Part shown: positions 16,809 to 25,127 of the stretch, in pieces
Numbering within the stretch: the stretch's first letter is position 1
Layout: each line of letters opens with the position of its first letter
Assembly (NCBI RefSeq): GCF_024623325.1
Contig: NZ_JANJZD010000041.1
Span: forward strand, 1-40,562
Reading direction: 5' to 3'
Length of the DNA stretch: 40,562 nt
Source: Acetatifactor muris
Lineage (GTDB): Bacteria; Bacillota; Clostridia; Lachnospirales; Lachnospiraceae
The notes under the pieces: generated by a model
What the model was told of the DNA's origin: nothing
What the model saw: only the letters and a program-made list of their open reading frames with translations
Database searches by the model: none
Position numbers and translations under genes: made by a program

Positions 16809-18131
16809 TCATGACGGTTCTTCGTTTGACCGAATAACGCACCCTGCCCGCATGGCTACAATCTTATGGGGAACAAAGCTTTTTTTCGGGACTTCTCTTC
16901 CTTCCATCAAATCTGTCAGCATCCCCACCGCCCTGACGCCGATCAGCTCTTCATCCTGTACCACATAGTCCAGCCGGAAGCCAAAATCTCCTGTATCCTC
17001 CGGACCGTCGAAAAAGACTACTTCTTTTTCCTTTTCCAGCCCCATTCTGCACAGAATCTTGTAAGCCAGGATACCCAGCAGCTGGTCCACCGCAAAGAAA
17101 CCGGTTATTTCGGGATGCTCTCGGATAAACGTCTCTATCTGCTCTATATCCGCTTCTTCCTTTTTCCTGGCCTCCGCCTCAGAGTTCATACCGCACAGAT
17201 TCTTCAGCCAGATCTCCTCATTGGTCATCAGTCCATGCTCCAGCATGGCATCCAGATAACCGGAAAATCGAGCCGCCACAGACGATGTCTGCATGAAGGG
17301 ATGAGAGAGAAAGCATATTCCGGTATGTCCCTTCTCAATCAGTCTTTCCATCAGCTCTCTGGACGCCTGATAATGGTCCGTGCTCACGCAGGGAATGGGA
17401 AGTCCCGTCAGCTCTCTGTCCACCAGGACAATGGGAAAATGCTCCAGAGACAGTCTGAGCACATTTGCATTGTAATTTTCCCCCTGCACACACATGAGAA
17501 TAATTCCCTGTACTCCCAGGGCAATCAGATCGTCAACAGCCCTGCTTTCTTCCTCCATACTTCCGCGGGTACATTTCAGAATCATATGGAATCCCCGTTT
17601 CCCACACTCGCGTTCCATGCCGTTCACCAGACCGCACCCATACGAAACGCCGAAGCTGTCCAGAATCACTCCTATCAGCCTTTTACTGCTGTCCACGCCG
17701 CCTTTGTCCGGAAGGCCTTCTTCCCGCCCGCCTTTTTTTTGACTGCTTTCCCTTCGACCGCTTTCCCTTTGGCTGCCTTCCTTTTGACTGCTTTCTCTTT
17801 GACTGCTTTCCTCTCTGCCGTACTCACTTCTGCCGTTTCCGGGATTGTCAGGGATGGTTTTATTATTTTCCCGAAGTAAATTCTCCATTTTTTCGCTCTC
17901 CCGGCTTTCCCCATCATGCTCCAGCACAAAGGAACCCCTGCCCGGCATCCTCTCGATCAGCTTCTGCTCCGCCAGCATTTCCAGAGCTTTCTTGGTGGTG
18001 ATACGACTCACACCATACTGCTCCGCCAGTTCTTTTTCGGAAGGCACTCTGCTCCCGGACGGAAAACTTCCGGTCCTTATTCCCTGTAAAAGATCGCTGT
18101 ATATTTTCTGATAGAAATATTCCTTTTCCAT
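16809..18131 (-). CDS. GntR-family regulator with LacI-type sugar-sensing domain (440 aa)
   Basis: Residues 1-70 are a GntR winged helix (PSEKELAEQYGVSRITTKKA, closing GRGSFV). Residues 150-435 are a periplasmic-binding-protein-like effector domain (RLIGVILDSF, later GVQGIILM and PIVLVDREL), as in the AraR/GntR-LacI hybrids that sense sugars. The linker of about 80 residues is unusual: residues 106-130 are five copies of a Ser/Gln/Glu/Arg-rich pentapeptide encoded by 15-bp tandem repeats. The gene starts at the edge of a strong palindrome (18147-18177), which suggests autoregulation. It precedes GH38 on the same strand with a 191-base gap. It is probably a repressor released by the mannoside or its product. 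Confidence 0.9.
   Translation of the reverse strand: MEKEYFYQKIYSDLLQGIRTGSFPSGSRVPSEKELAEQYGVSRITTKKALEMLAEQKLIERMPGRGSFVLEHDGESRESEKMENLLRENNKTIPDNPGNGRSEYGREESSQRESSQKEGSQRESGRRESSQKKGGREEGLPDKGGVDSSKRLIGVILDSFGVSYGCGLVNGMERECGKRGFHMILKCTRGSMEEESRAVDDLIALGVQGIILMCVQGENYNANVLRLSLEHFPIVLVDRELTGLPIPCVSTDHYQASRELMERLIEKGHTGICFLSHPFMQTSSVAARFSGYLDAMLEHGLMTNEEIWLKNLCGMNSEAEARKKEEADIEQIETFIREHPEITGFFAVDQLLGILAYKILCRMGLEKEKEVVFFDGPEDTGDFGFRLDYVVQDEELIGVRAVGMLTDLMEGREVPKKSFVPHKIVAMRAGCVIRSNEEPS
17741..17815. repeat. Five 15-bp tandem repeats inside the GntR gene
   Basis: Units start at 17741, 17756, 17771, 17786 and 17801 and follow the pattern GACTGCTTTCCCTTC with 1-5 changes each. The period of 15 keeps the reading frame and yields repeated pentapeptides (ESSQR, ESSQK, EGSQR, ESGRR) in the linker between the DNA-binding and sensor domains. 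Copy-number change would alter linker length without frameshift. Confidence 0.85.
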
Positions 18132-18146
18132 TCCTGTACCTCAGAA

Positions 18147-18190
18147 TCAAATGATATATCTATTATATATCATTTGAAATGATATGTCAA
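18147..18190. promoter_or_regulatory. Operator region of the GntR regulator
   Basis: TCAAATGATATAT (18147-18159) and ATATATCATTTGA (18165-18177) form a perfect 13-bp inverted repeat around a 5-base spacer. A third half-site AAATGATATGTCAA follows at 18177-18190. The block lies 16-59 bases before the regulator's start codon. The last 13 bases recur upstream of GH38. Confidence 0.7.
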
Positions 18191-18276
18191 CTTCTCAGAA
18201 ATGAAACACAGAGTTCCATTTGACTTCAGGCAGACAGCCCTGAATGGAGATACCGAAAAAATCACTGAAAATTTAT

Positions 18277-18322
18277 TTGACTTTTTGAACAGTGTTCAGT
18301 ATAATGAATTTGAACAACGTTC
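18277..18322 (+). promoter_or_regulatory. Sigma-A promoter with two GAACA-GTTC operators for the tetR operon
   Basis: TTGACT (18277-18282) and TATAAT (18300-18305) are separated by 17 bases. GAACAGTGTTC (18287-18297) fills the spacer and GAACAACGTTC (18312-18322) lies around the expected transcription start; the centres are 25 bases apart. This is the expected layout for autorepression by the TetR protein encoded next. Confidence 0.8.
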
Positions 18323-18337
18323 AGCAGGAGGCAGGGT

Positions 18338-18910
18338 GTGGATCATAAAGAGGCAATCATACAGGCGGCGATAGAACTCATTGTGGAAAACGACGGGCAT
18401 TCAGAAGAGATTACAGTCCGTGAGATATGCAATAGAGCAGGGGTCGGATTGGGTCTCGTAAATTATCATTTTGGAAATAAGGACAGACTCATGGAGCAAT
18501 GTATTGAGCGTATGATAAATGGAATTGTGGAACGGTTTCAGCATATCCAGGAGAACACACAGAGCCTTACGCCTTTTGAGAAACTGGAGTTCCTTGGCAA
18601 TATGACCCTTGATTTTCTGTTTGAACATTGTGCGGTGTCCAGAATTTCCATTCTTACCGATATGCGGGTGCCGAAAGACTATGACAATACAAACCGGACG
18701 TATCTGGCCTTTCTGCCGCTGGTTGCAGCCTGCCGCCCCGACCTTGATGAATCCGGTGTCAGGAGAAAAACCTTTTGCCTGATTACGGTTATGCAGCAGA
18801 TGTTTCTGCGGGTTGGCACGGTGTCAAGGGTAATGGAAGTTGATTTGACGAAAAAGGAAAACCGCAAAGCGTGGCATTCGCAGATTCTCCACGACATTCT
18901 GGAGGTGTAG
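18338..18910 (+). CDS. TetR/AcrR-family transcriptional regulator (190 aa)
   Basis: The N-terminal helix-turn-helix reads EITVREICNRAGVGLGLVNYHFGNKDRL (given here as two parts: EITVREICNRAGV, GLVNYHFGNKDRL). A helical ligand-binding domain follows. The start is a GTG preceded at 6 bases by AGGAGG. Two matching palindromes surround the promoter, so it very probably represses its own operon. The reductase gene begins 3 bases after its stop and is co-transcribed. The inducer is likely an electrophile, quinone or similar small molecule handled by that reductase; this is inference from context. Confidence 0.9.
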   Translation: MDHKEAIIQAAIELIVENDGHSEEITVREICNRAGVGLGLVNYHFGNKDRLMEQCIERMINGIVERFQHIQENTQSLTPFEKLEFLGNMTLDFLFEHCAVSRISILTDMRVPKDYDNTNRTYLAFLPLVAACRPDLDESGVRRKTFCLITVMQQMFLRVGTVSRVMEVDLTKKENRKAWHSQILHDILEV

Positions 18911-18913
18911 AGA

Positions 18914-19642
18914 ATGAATATCACTGTCATAAACGGCACGGAAAAGCATGGTGTGACCTGCCGCCTGAAAGAGCTGTTTTTAGCAGAGTTTAAGGAGCGG
19001 GCGAACATTACGGAATTCGATCTTCCAAAGGATTGTCCCCATTTCTGCAGCGGCTGTATAAGCTGTCTGATAAACGGCGAAAATACCTGCAAAGACGCAG
19101 AATACATCGGCAGAATTGATCAGTCGCTTTTGGAAGCGGATTTGATCGTAATGACTTCTCCGGCCTATGTGTTTCACGCTACGGGTGCAATGAAAGCATT
19201 TCTCGACCATTTTGCTTACCGCTGGCTGCCCCACCGTCCTGCTCCCGAAATGTTTGGGAAACGGGCTGTGATTCTTACCCAGTGCCTGGGGGCAGGCGCA
19301 AAATCTGCGGCGAAGGATATCAGGCACAGTTTGTCCTGGTGGGGCATTTCCAAAATCGGGGTATTCACCGGCGCTTTGATGGGGGATATTGTGTGGGAAA
19401 AGCTTTCCGGGAAGAAGCAGATGGAACTGACCGGAAAGGTGAGAAAGCTGTCTCATAAATTTGCACAGATAGATTACACAAAGCCTGCCCATACGAATCT
19501 CATGACCAAAATGAAATTTTTCGTTTGCCGCGGAATGCAGCAGTCACTCCATAAAAACGACCCTGCATATCTGGACGGAGCGTATTGGGCCCGACAGGGC
19601 TGGCTCGGCAAAGCCAGGCCCTGGAGAACCCAGAACATGTGA
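18914..19642 (+). CDS. NAD(P)H-dependent flavodoxin-fold oxidoreductase (242 aa)
   Basis: The flavodoxin-like NADPH-dependent FMN reductase fold is indicated by MNITVINGTEKHGVT (phosphate-binding loop), the segment LIVMTSPAYVFHATGAMKAF and the following DHFAYRW. A CSGCISC cysteine cluster near residue 50 is common in iron-sulfur-flavoprotein-like members, but a full Fe-S set is not obvious. The protein is soluble. It is the only enzyme in the TetR operon, so it is probably the regulated detoxifying or quinone/nitro-reducing activity. Downstream lies a decayed GyrI-like gene that may once have been the third gene. Confidence 0.85.
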   Translation: MNITVINGTEKHGVTCRLKELFLAEFKERANITEFDLPKDCPHFCSGCISCLINGENTCKDAEYIGRIDQSLLEADLIVMTSPAYVFHATGAMKAFLDHFAYRWLPHRPAPEMFGKRAVILTQCLGAGAKSAAKDIRHSLSWWGISKIGVFTGALMGDIVWEKLSGKKQMELTGKVRKLSHKFAQIDYTKPAHTNLMTKMKFFVCRGMQQSLHKNDPAYLDGAYWARQGWLGKARPWRTQNM

Positions 19643-19781
19643 TCTCTCTTTTTTGTGCAGAAATAACAGAGCCTTTCAGTCTGTGCATGGTATCGCCCCC
19701 TCTGCTGTAAAAAATGAGGGCGTGTCCGTAAAATCCTTCCCGCCGATCCTGTTTAAAATCACAGTCAAAGGAGTGGAAGAA

Positions 19782-20205
19782 ATGAATTATCGAATCGAAA
19801 CAAAAGATGCTTTCCGTATTGTAGGTGTGTCCGTGCCCCCGGATAAGGATATTTCCTGCCAACGGAACCTTGCAGAGATTGATAGCCCTGATGGATACGC
19901 CGCCTATGGGAGTACTTGGCATCAGCACATGTAATGATGCGGAGCCCTGGAGATATTATATTGCGGTCTCTACCTCACAGGAAAAGGATGACCTTGAAGA
20001 ATATACCGTCCCGGCGGCCACCTGGGCAATCTTTTCCGGGCAGGGTACGAATCAGTCCATTCAGGAACTGGAACGGCGCATTGTAACAGAGTGGCTGCCC
20101 ACTTCAGGATATGAATATGGCAATGCTCCCGATGTGGAGGTTTACCTGAATCCGGACCCTCAAAACGCACAGTATGAAGTATGGATACCTGTGGTGAAAA
20201 AATAG
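19782..20205 (+). pseudogene. Frameshifted GyrI-like/effector-binding domain protein
   Basis: The 5' part (ATG at 19782 with AAAGGAG upstream) encodes MNYRIETKDAFRIVGVSVPP, the normal start of stand-alone GyrI-like small-molecule-binding proteins. The 3' part, in another frame, encodes LIALMDTPPMGVLGISTCND through EVYLNPDPQNAQYEVWIPVV, the normal C-terminus. The frames switch near 19850-19870 and roughly 35 residues of the family's middle are missing. The total of 424 bases is not a multiple of three. The gene is probably inactive. The family binds cationic drugs or acts as an accessory to transcription factors, which fits its place after a TetR operon. Confidence 0.8.
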
Positions 20206-20212
20206 GGATGCG

Positions 20213-20638
20213 TCAGGCTATATTTGCGATCGCATATCCGTTGTGATTACCGGCGGCATCTTTGCCGGAATTTTTCCGGCTGCCGCCGTCCTCTCCGGAT
20301 GTCCTCGGCTCCAGCACCACATCATATCTTCCGAAGCCGCTTTCTCTGTTGGAAGTAATGATACTGAATACATTCAGTGCCACACGGTTCATATAGACAT
20401 TCATCGCCTTCTTATCCCCGCTCAGCAGCGCCTTGATAAAATCATTGTAGTCCGGCTCTGCCTCTCTGAACCATTCCCGGATCATGCTCTGGAACATCCG
20501 CCTTACCTCCAGATTGGTCAGAGTCAGCTCATACTCCGGCTGTGCGTCCTCCGGAATCTCAAAATAGTCCTCATAGGAAAGTACTTTCAAATATCCGCTG
20601 GCCAGCAACAGGCTCCAGACCGCCCGCTCCAGCCGCTA
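20213..20638 (-). pseudogene. Remnant of an AAA-ATPase/DUF1703 (PD-(D/E)XK) protein with internal deletion
   Basis: The frame from RLERAVWSLLLASGYLKV through LTNLEVRRMFQSMIREWF and YNDFIKALLSGDKKAMNVYM matches the helical middle of ATPases with a C-terminal DUF1703 nuclease-like domain. After RVALNVFS it jumps straight to ITSNRESGFGRYDVVLEPR. The intervening DTGK...ERFYHGFVLGL region, about 35 residues, is absent. It then runs into an unrelated tail. The N-terminal ATPase half is missing and a TAG precedes the fragment. The remnant shows two-sided truncation plus an in-frame deletion. No function is expected. Confidence 0.75.
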
Positions 20639-20783
20639 TTGTCCTTTCGTCAGGAAAGGCTTTCCTGCCATAAAAGGAAAAGGCCTGCGGCCACCTGCTT
20701 CCCTTGCACAGACAACCCAGACCAATTCCGATTGCAGGATTTCTTTCGTATTCCTGTACTCCTCTCCCGCTTTGACTTTCAAA

Positions 20784-22004
20784 TCATCCTTCTTCTCTGC
20801 CCCAGATCTTGATACTGCCGCTTCCTGTATTGGCCTTGATCTTGCAGGCACCGTTTCCATAGGTGTAATTGCCATTCTTCACCTTCTGTCCTTCATCGTC
20901 ATTCCACGCCACACGCACGCCGCCCGATCCTGTCCGCACGGTGGTCTCCATTCCTCTGACGCCTTCCAGCTCCAGCTTAATGCTGCCGCTTCCGGTTGAC
21001 ATACTGATTCTCTCCGCATTGCCGTCGGCTTTTATCTTGATATTGCCGCTTCCGCTGGACAGATGATATTCTCCCACGGAGGCTTCCCCTTTGATATTGC
21101 CGCTTCCGGTGCCGCAGCGCAGCTCTCTGCCCTTTACCCCTTCCGCCTTGATATTACCGCTTCCGGTCTCCAGTGCTCCGGAAATGAACTCTGTATGATG
21201 TGCCGCTATATTACCGCTTCCCGTGTGGGCTTTCATCCTGTCCGCCACAATCTCCTTCAGCCCTACATTTCCGCTTCCGCTTGTGGCCTCCAGCGCTTCC
21301 AGTTCGATTCCGGACATGCTCACATTTCCACTTCCCACTTTTGCCGTCAGCTTCGGTATGCCCTTCGGCACTCTCACCGTGAGCGTAATGCTCTGTCCCA
21401 TACTGCAGACGTTCCCGATAGTGCCATAGGAAATAATCGTCCGTCCGAAGAGCGTCACCTTTACCATCTTCTCGTCGCTGTCTCCCTCTTCCCGGATGCC
21501 CTTTTTGCGCTTCACACCTGCGTAGAAAGCTCCATCCTCTTCATACTGATAATACTCGTAATTCTGCTGGCTGCTCAGCCCTTTGGCCTCATAGTCCACA
21601 TGAATCTGATCATTCTCGGACTGGGTCACATAGATATCCGCCACCTTTCCTTCCAGTACCACAGCCTTATAATATCCGGAGTAGGAAAACGCCCTCTTCA
21701 TCTCCGTCTCTTCGAATTTATCATCATTTTCCTCTGTCTCTGCCACTTCTTTTCCATTGCCTTCGGATACATCGGCGGCTTCCCGTGTCCTCTGGGCAAA
21801 TCCCTCCGGCAGTTCATCCTCTGACAGCTCGCGGATCATCTCCTCGATATTCCCCAGCTCCTCTATGATTTCCTCCTCTGATTTTCCTTCATTCTCCCCT
21901 TCGGCAAAGTGCTGCCTGTAATCTTCCATAATCTCTTCCTGCAGTTCTTTTCCAAAGCTTTCAAGCCTCTCCTGCAGCTTCTTCATATATTCCTGCTTAT
22001 TCAT
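20784..22004 (-). CDS. HAAS-domain protein with DUF4097 beta-repeat domain (406 aa)
   Basis: Residues 1-70 (MNKQEYMKKLQERLESFGKE, later EEIIEELGN) match the HAAS/DUF1700 domain that partners PadR regulators. From about 105 to the end is a DUF4097 domain with nine (T/S)GSGN-like turns spaced about 20-25 residues, as expected for a beta-helix-like stack. No signal peptide or membrane helix is visible between the two, which is unusual because DUF1700 proteins are commonly membrane proteins. Sequence upstream of the ATG at 22004 is in frame, but GGAGAGG precedes this ATG. The PadR gene lies 81 bases upstream on the same strand. Function is unknown; envelope-stress sensing is often suggested for this pairing. 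Confidence 0.85.
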   Translation of the reverse strand: MNKQEYMKKLQERLESFGKELQEEIMEDYRQHFAEGENEGKSEEEIIEELGNIEEMIRELSEDELPEGFAQRTREAADVSEGNGKEVAETEENDDKFEETEMKRAFSYSGYYKAVVLEGKVADIYVTQSENDQIHVDYEAKGLSSQQNYEYYQYEEDGAFYAGVKRKKGIREEGDSDEKMVKVTLFGRTIISYGTIGNVCSMGQSITLTVRVPKGIPKLTAKVGSGNVSMSGIELEALEATSGSGNVGLKEIVADRMKAHTGSGNIAAHHTEFISGALETGSGNIKAEGVKGRELRCGTGSGNIKGEASVGEYHLSSGSGNIKIKADGNAERISMSTGSGSIKLELEGVRGMETTVRTGSGGVRVAWNDDEGQKVKNGNYTYGNGACKIKANTGSGSIKIWGREEG

Positions 22005-22085
22005 AACCTCTCCTTTCCGTTTCAGTTCTGCCATGTGCACCACACGTCTCCCACATTGCACATTTTCCTGCACTGTGCCGTTACC

Positions 22086-22394
22086 TTATCCCAGGATCAG
22101 CTGGTTTACCGCATTGATAAATACTTCCCATTCCTGCTTTACCGATGTCTGATACTGCTTTCCCTTCTCCGTCAGCTGGTAATATTTTCTCGCCGGGCCG
22201 GATTCCGATTCCACCAGATAAGTGGTTACATAGTCATCTTCCTTCAGCTTCCTGAGAATAGGGTACAGCGTGCCGCTGGCAATGGACATTTCACCGGATA
22301 TTTTTTCCGTCAGTTCATATCCATATTTGTCACCCCACACCAGCTGTGAGAGCACACAGAGCTCCAGTGCGCCTTTTTTAAATTGTGTATTCAT
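22086..22394 (-). CDS. PadR-family transcriptional regulator (102 aa)
   Basis: A winged helix of the short PadR class: KKGALELCVLSQLVWGDKYG, the recognition part SIASGTLYPILRKLKEDDYV, and the wing GPARKYYQLTEKG. AGGAGG lies 6 bases before the ATG at 22394, so the longer in-frame extension was rejected. It forms a two-gene unit with the HAAS/DUF4097 gene. PadR proteins usually repress their own operon. The region 22431-22714 upstream also holds the divergent pdxST control region. Confidence 0.92.
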   Translation of the reverse strand: MNTQFKKGALELCVLSQLVWGDKYGYELTEKISGEMSIASGTLYPILRKLKEDDYVTTYLVESESGPARKYYQLTEKGKQYQTSVKQEWEVFINAVNQLILG

Positions 22395-22595
22395 CCAGAT
22401 CCTCCTTCCTTTCTGCCTGAAAATTAACATCTCTGAATTCTAATCAGTACTGCCTTTTGACCAGTTCATTTTATCACATGGTATTATATATTGCAATATA
22501 CTATTTTAAAAAAGTTATATATTTCTGTCAAAACAGTATCTGTGTAAAATGTAAAAAGCTTCTCTTCCGCATCAGTACAGAGAGTGGATGCAATT

Positions 22596-22650
22596 GTGGC
22601 ATGGTTATTTTTTCAAAAAGTGGCACTTTCCATCATGCCACATTTATATT
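22596..22650 (+). promoter_or_regulatory. Candidate control region of pdxST with GTGGCA repeats
   Basis: GTGGCA occurs as a direct pair at 22596-22601 and 22620-22625 and inverted (TGCCAC) at 22636-22641. A TATATT at 22645-22650 could be the -10 box. Direct plus inverted half-sites next to pdxST resemble MocR/PdxR-type control, but no pdxR gene is in the window and the match is not tested. Confidence 0.35.
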
Positions 22651-22714
22651 ATTCTCTATACAGGCCGGCCGACCTGTTTTATCACCAAAATTCGAATCAC
22701 AGAGAGGTATGGAA

Positions 22715-23596
22715 ATGAGTGAAAATCAGAACCGATATGAACTGAATAAACAGTTGGCGCAGATGCTGAAAGGCGGTGTCATCATGGATGTCACCACACC
22801 GGAGCAGGCCAGAATCGCCCAGAATGCCGGGGCCTGCGCCGTCATGGCACTGGAGAGAATCCCGGCAGACATCCGCGCGGCAGGCGGGGTCTCCCGGATG
22901 AGCGACCCCAAAATGATCAAAGGCATCCAGCAGGCAGTCTCCATCCCTGTCATGGCAAAATGCCGCATCGGTCATTTTGTGGAGGCTCAGATCCTGGAAG
23001 CCATTGAAATCGACTATATTGACGAGAGCGAAGTCTTATCTCCTGCAGACGACAAATACCATATTGACAAAACCCGCTTCAGAGTCCCTTTTGTCTGCGG
23101 CGCCAGAGATCTGGGTGAGGCTCTGCGGCGTATCGCCGAAGGCGCCTCCATGATCCGCACGAAGGGCGAGCCCGGAACCGGCGACATTGTTCAGGCCGTC
23201 CGCCATATGCGTGCCATGAACGCAGAGATCAGAAGAGTACAGAATCTCAGGGAAGATGAGCTTTTTGAAGCGGCAAAACAGCTGGAAGTCCCCTGTGACC
23301 TGCTCCGTCAGGTTCACGAAACCGGGCAGCTGCCCGTGGTCAACTTTGCCGCAGGAGGTGTGGCAACCCCCGCAGACGCAGCCTTAATGATGCAGCTGGG
23401 CGCGGAAGGTGTCTTCGTGGGATCCGGCATCTTCAAATCCGGCGATCCGGCAAAACGTGCCGCCGCCATCGTACAGGCAGTTACAAACTATACCGATGCA
23501 AAACTGATCGCAGAATTATCGGAAGATCTGGGAGACGCCATGGTAGGGATCAATGAACAGGAGATCGCCCTGATTATGGAAGAGAGAGGGAAATAG
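22715..23596 (+). CDS. pdxS: Pyridoxal 5'-phosphate synthase, synthase subunit PdxS
   Basis: PdxS builds pyridoxal 5'-phosphate from ribose 5-phosphate, glyceraldehyde 3-phosphate and ammonia in a 12+12 complex with PdxT. The 293-residue length is standard. Lys82 (VMAKCRIGH) and Lys150 (RTKGEPGTG), which carry the covalent intermediates, and Asp25 (GGVIMDV) are present. GAGAGG lies 7 bases before the ATG at 22715; an ATG at 22709 is too close to that site. pdxT follows after 2 bases. Confidence 0.97.
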   Translation: MSENQNRYELNKQLAQMLKGGVIMDVTTPEQARIAQNAGACAVMALERIPADIRAAGGVSRMSDPKMIKGIQQAVSIPVMAKCRIGHFVEAQILEAIEIDYIDESEVLSPADDKYHIDKTRFRVPFVCGARDLGEALRRIAEGASMIRTKGEPGTGDIVQAVRHMRAMNAEIRRVQNLREDELFEAAKQLEVPCDLLRQVHETGQLPVVNFAAGGVATPADAALMMQLGAEGVFVGSGIFKSGDPAKRAAAIVQAVTNYTDAKLIAELSEDLGDAMVGINEQEIALIMEERGK

Positions 23597-23598
23597 AA

Positions 23599-24165
23599 AT
23601 GACCATTGCCATTCTTGCTCTGCAGGGCGCTTTTGCCGAGCATGCCCGTATGCTGGACAGATTAGACACGACCCATTTTGAAATCCGCCGACCTTCCGAT
23701 TTGGAGCGTCCTTTTGACGGCCTCATTCTGCCCGGCGGTGAAAGCACTGTCATGGGAAAGCTGCTGCGGGAACTGGCGCTTTACAAGCCCCTGAAAGAAA
23801 TGATTCAGTCCGGCCTGCCCGTCTTCGGAACCTGCGCCGGACTGATACTCCTGGCAAAAGAAGTGGACGGCGGTGCGGTCCACTTTGGAACCATGGATAT
23901 CACTGCAAAAAGAAATGCCTACGGCAGGCAGCTTGGCAGTTTCCATACGGAAGACAATTTCTCCGGCATTGGGACTGTTCCCATGACGTTCATCCGCGCT
24001 CCCTATATCGCCGCTGCCCGTGAGGACACAAAAGTCCTGGCCCGGGCGGACGGCCGCATTGTGGCCGCCAGACAAAAGAATCAGCTGGTCACTGCCTTTC
24101 ACCCGGAACTGGATGAGGATTTGCGGATTCACAGATACTTCCTGGGTATGGCGGCCGGAACTTAA
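23599..24165 (+). CDS. pdxT: Pyridoxal 5'-phosphate synthase, glutaminase subunit PdxT
   Basis: A class-I glutamine amidotransferase that supplies ammonia to PdxS. It has the GGEST segment at 47-51, the nucleophile Cys79 in GTCAGL, and His168/Glu170 in AFHPEL, giving the complete catalytic triad. The 188-residue length is normal. The start lies 2 bases after the pdxS stop, so translation is coupled. Confidence 0.97.
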   Translation: MTIAILALQGAFAEHARMLDRLDTTHFEIRRPSDLERPFDGLILPGGESTVMGKLLRELALYKPLKEMIQSGLPVFGTCAGLILLAKEVDGGAVHFGTMDITAKRNAYGRQLGSFHTEDNFSGIGTVPMTFIRAPYIAAAREDTKVLARADGRIVAARQKNQLVTAFHPELDEDLRIHRYFLGMAAGT

Positions 24166-24211
24166 GGCTATGGGAATCTGCCGGTACTCTTCTCCGCCAT
24201 TATTATCTTTT

Positions 24212-25036
24212 TTATGCAGAATAAATTCTTTTTTTCACCCAGTGATACACCCCGGAAAAAAGTTTACTCTCCGCCATGGCTCTGCGCAGCGGCGCCAGAG
24301 TCACGATCATAGCCCCGCGATATTTGAAGAGCTCCCTCCTGCTCATATAATTCGATGTAATCCGTCTGTGCTCCTGCTTATCCCGCTTCTGATTCTCCGG
24401 GCTTTCCGAAAAGCCCCGGCCCTCATAGAAGGCCACCGGGAAATCCATATGACGCATTTTCGCTCCTGCCTTATAAAAACACCAGAGAAAATGGTCATAA
24501 TCCGCACGGATTTTATACTGCAGATCGTACGGCTTCTCCCTGCAAAGAGCCGCGCTGTAAAAGCAGGACTGATGACAGGGGATATTCCGATAACAGGTAA
24601 AACCGCTGATGACAGGAGCGGAGGCAATCGTCACATGATTTTTCCCGCTGCAGGTATCCCCATACAGTACCAGCCGATCCATATCTGTCCCTGCCTTCTT
24701 CTCCTGTTCCAATACCTGCCGGGTCCGCTCCAGGACCTCATCCTCCGGCAGCACATCCCCGCAGTTCAGAAAAAGCAGGAACTCTCCCTCCGCATGAGCC
24801 ACGGCCTGATTCATGGCGTCATAAATCCCCGAATCCTTTTCCGTATAGACCTTTACCCTCTCTGCCTCAGGGCGGGATGCGTTTTCCCTCTGCCAGTTTT
24901 CCACGCTTCCATCCGTGCTGCATCCGTCCTTCAGCACAATCTCCACATCCGGACAGCTCTGACTCAACACGCTTTCCAATGTGGCATTCAGTTTTTCTCC
25001 CGGATTCAGACAAACTGTAATCACAGAAAATTTCAT
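24212..25036 (-). CDS. Family 2 glycosyltransferase (274 aa)
   Basis: The GT-A fold starts MKFSVITVCLNPGEKL. It has the nucleotide-binding KDGCSTDGS, then EKDSGIYDAMNQAVAHA and FLLFLNCGD, where the acidic residue after the Asn-Cys-Gly takes the DXD position. This resembles the WcaA-like sub-group that adds sugars to polysaccharides. There is no membrane helix. No other polysaccharide gene adjoins it, so the acceptor is unknown. The ribosome site is weak (AAAGGA 13 bases upstream). It lies tail-to-tail with pdxT. Confidence 0.85.
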   Translation of the reverse strand: MKFSVITVCLNPGEKLNATLESVLSQSCPDVEIVLKDGCSTDGSVENWQRENASRPEAERVKVYTEKDSGIYDAMNQAVAHAEGEFLLFLNCGDVLPEDEVLERTRQVLEQEKKAGTDMDRLVLYGDTCSGKNHVTIASAPVISGFTCYRNIPCHQSCFYSAALCREKPYDLQYKIRADYDHFLWCFYKAGAKMRHMDFPVAFYEGRGFSESPENQKRDKQEHRRITSNYMSRRELFKYRGAMIVTLAPLRRAMAESKLFSGVYHWVKKRIYSA

Positions 25037-25127
25037 GATACCGCTTCTATCCTTTCATTACCTGTATCCATCACTGTCTTCCTCCAAACTATTGCCGGCA
25101 CTGTTTCATATATCCACAGCACACATG

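Noticed and set aside
17741..17815. CRISPR-like direct repeats
   Set aside because: The units are adjacent, without spacers, and lie inside a coding frame.
17675..17929. Lys/Ala-rich repeat protein in another frame of the GntR gene
   Set aside because: It arises only from the 15-bp repeats read out of frame; no ribosome site.
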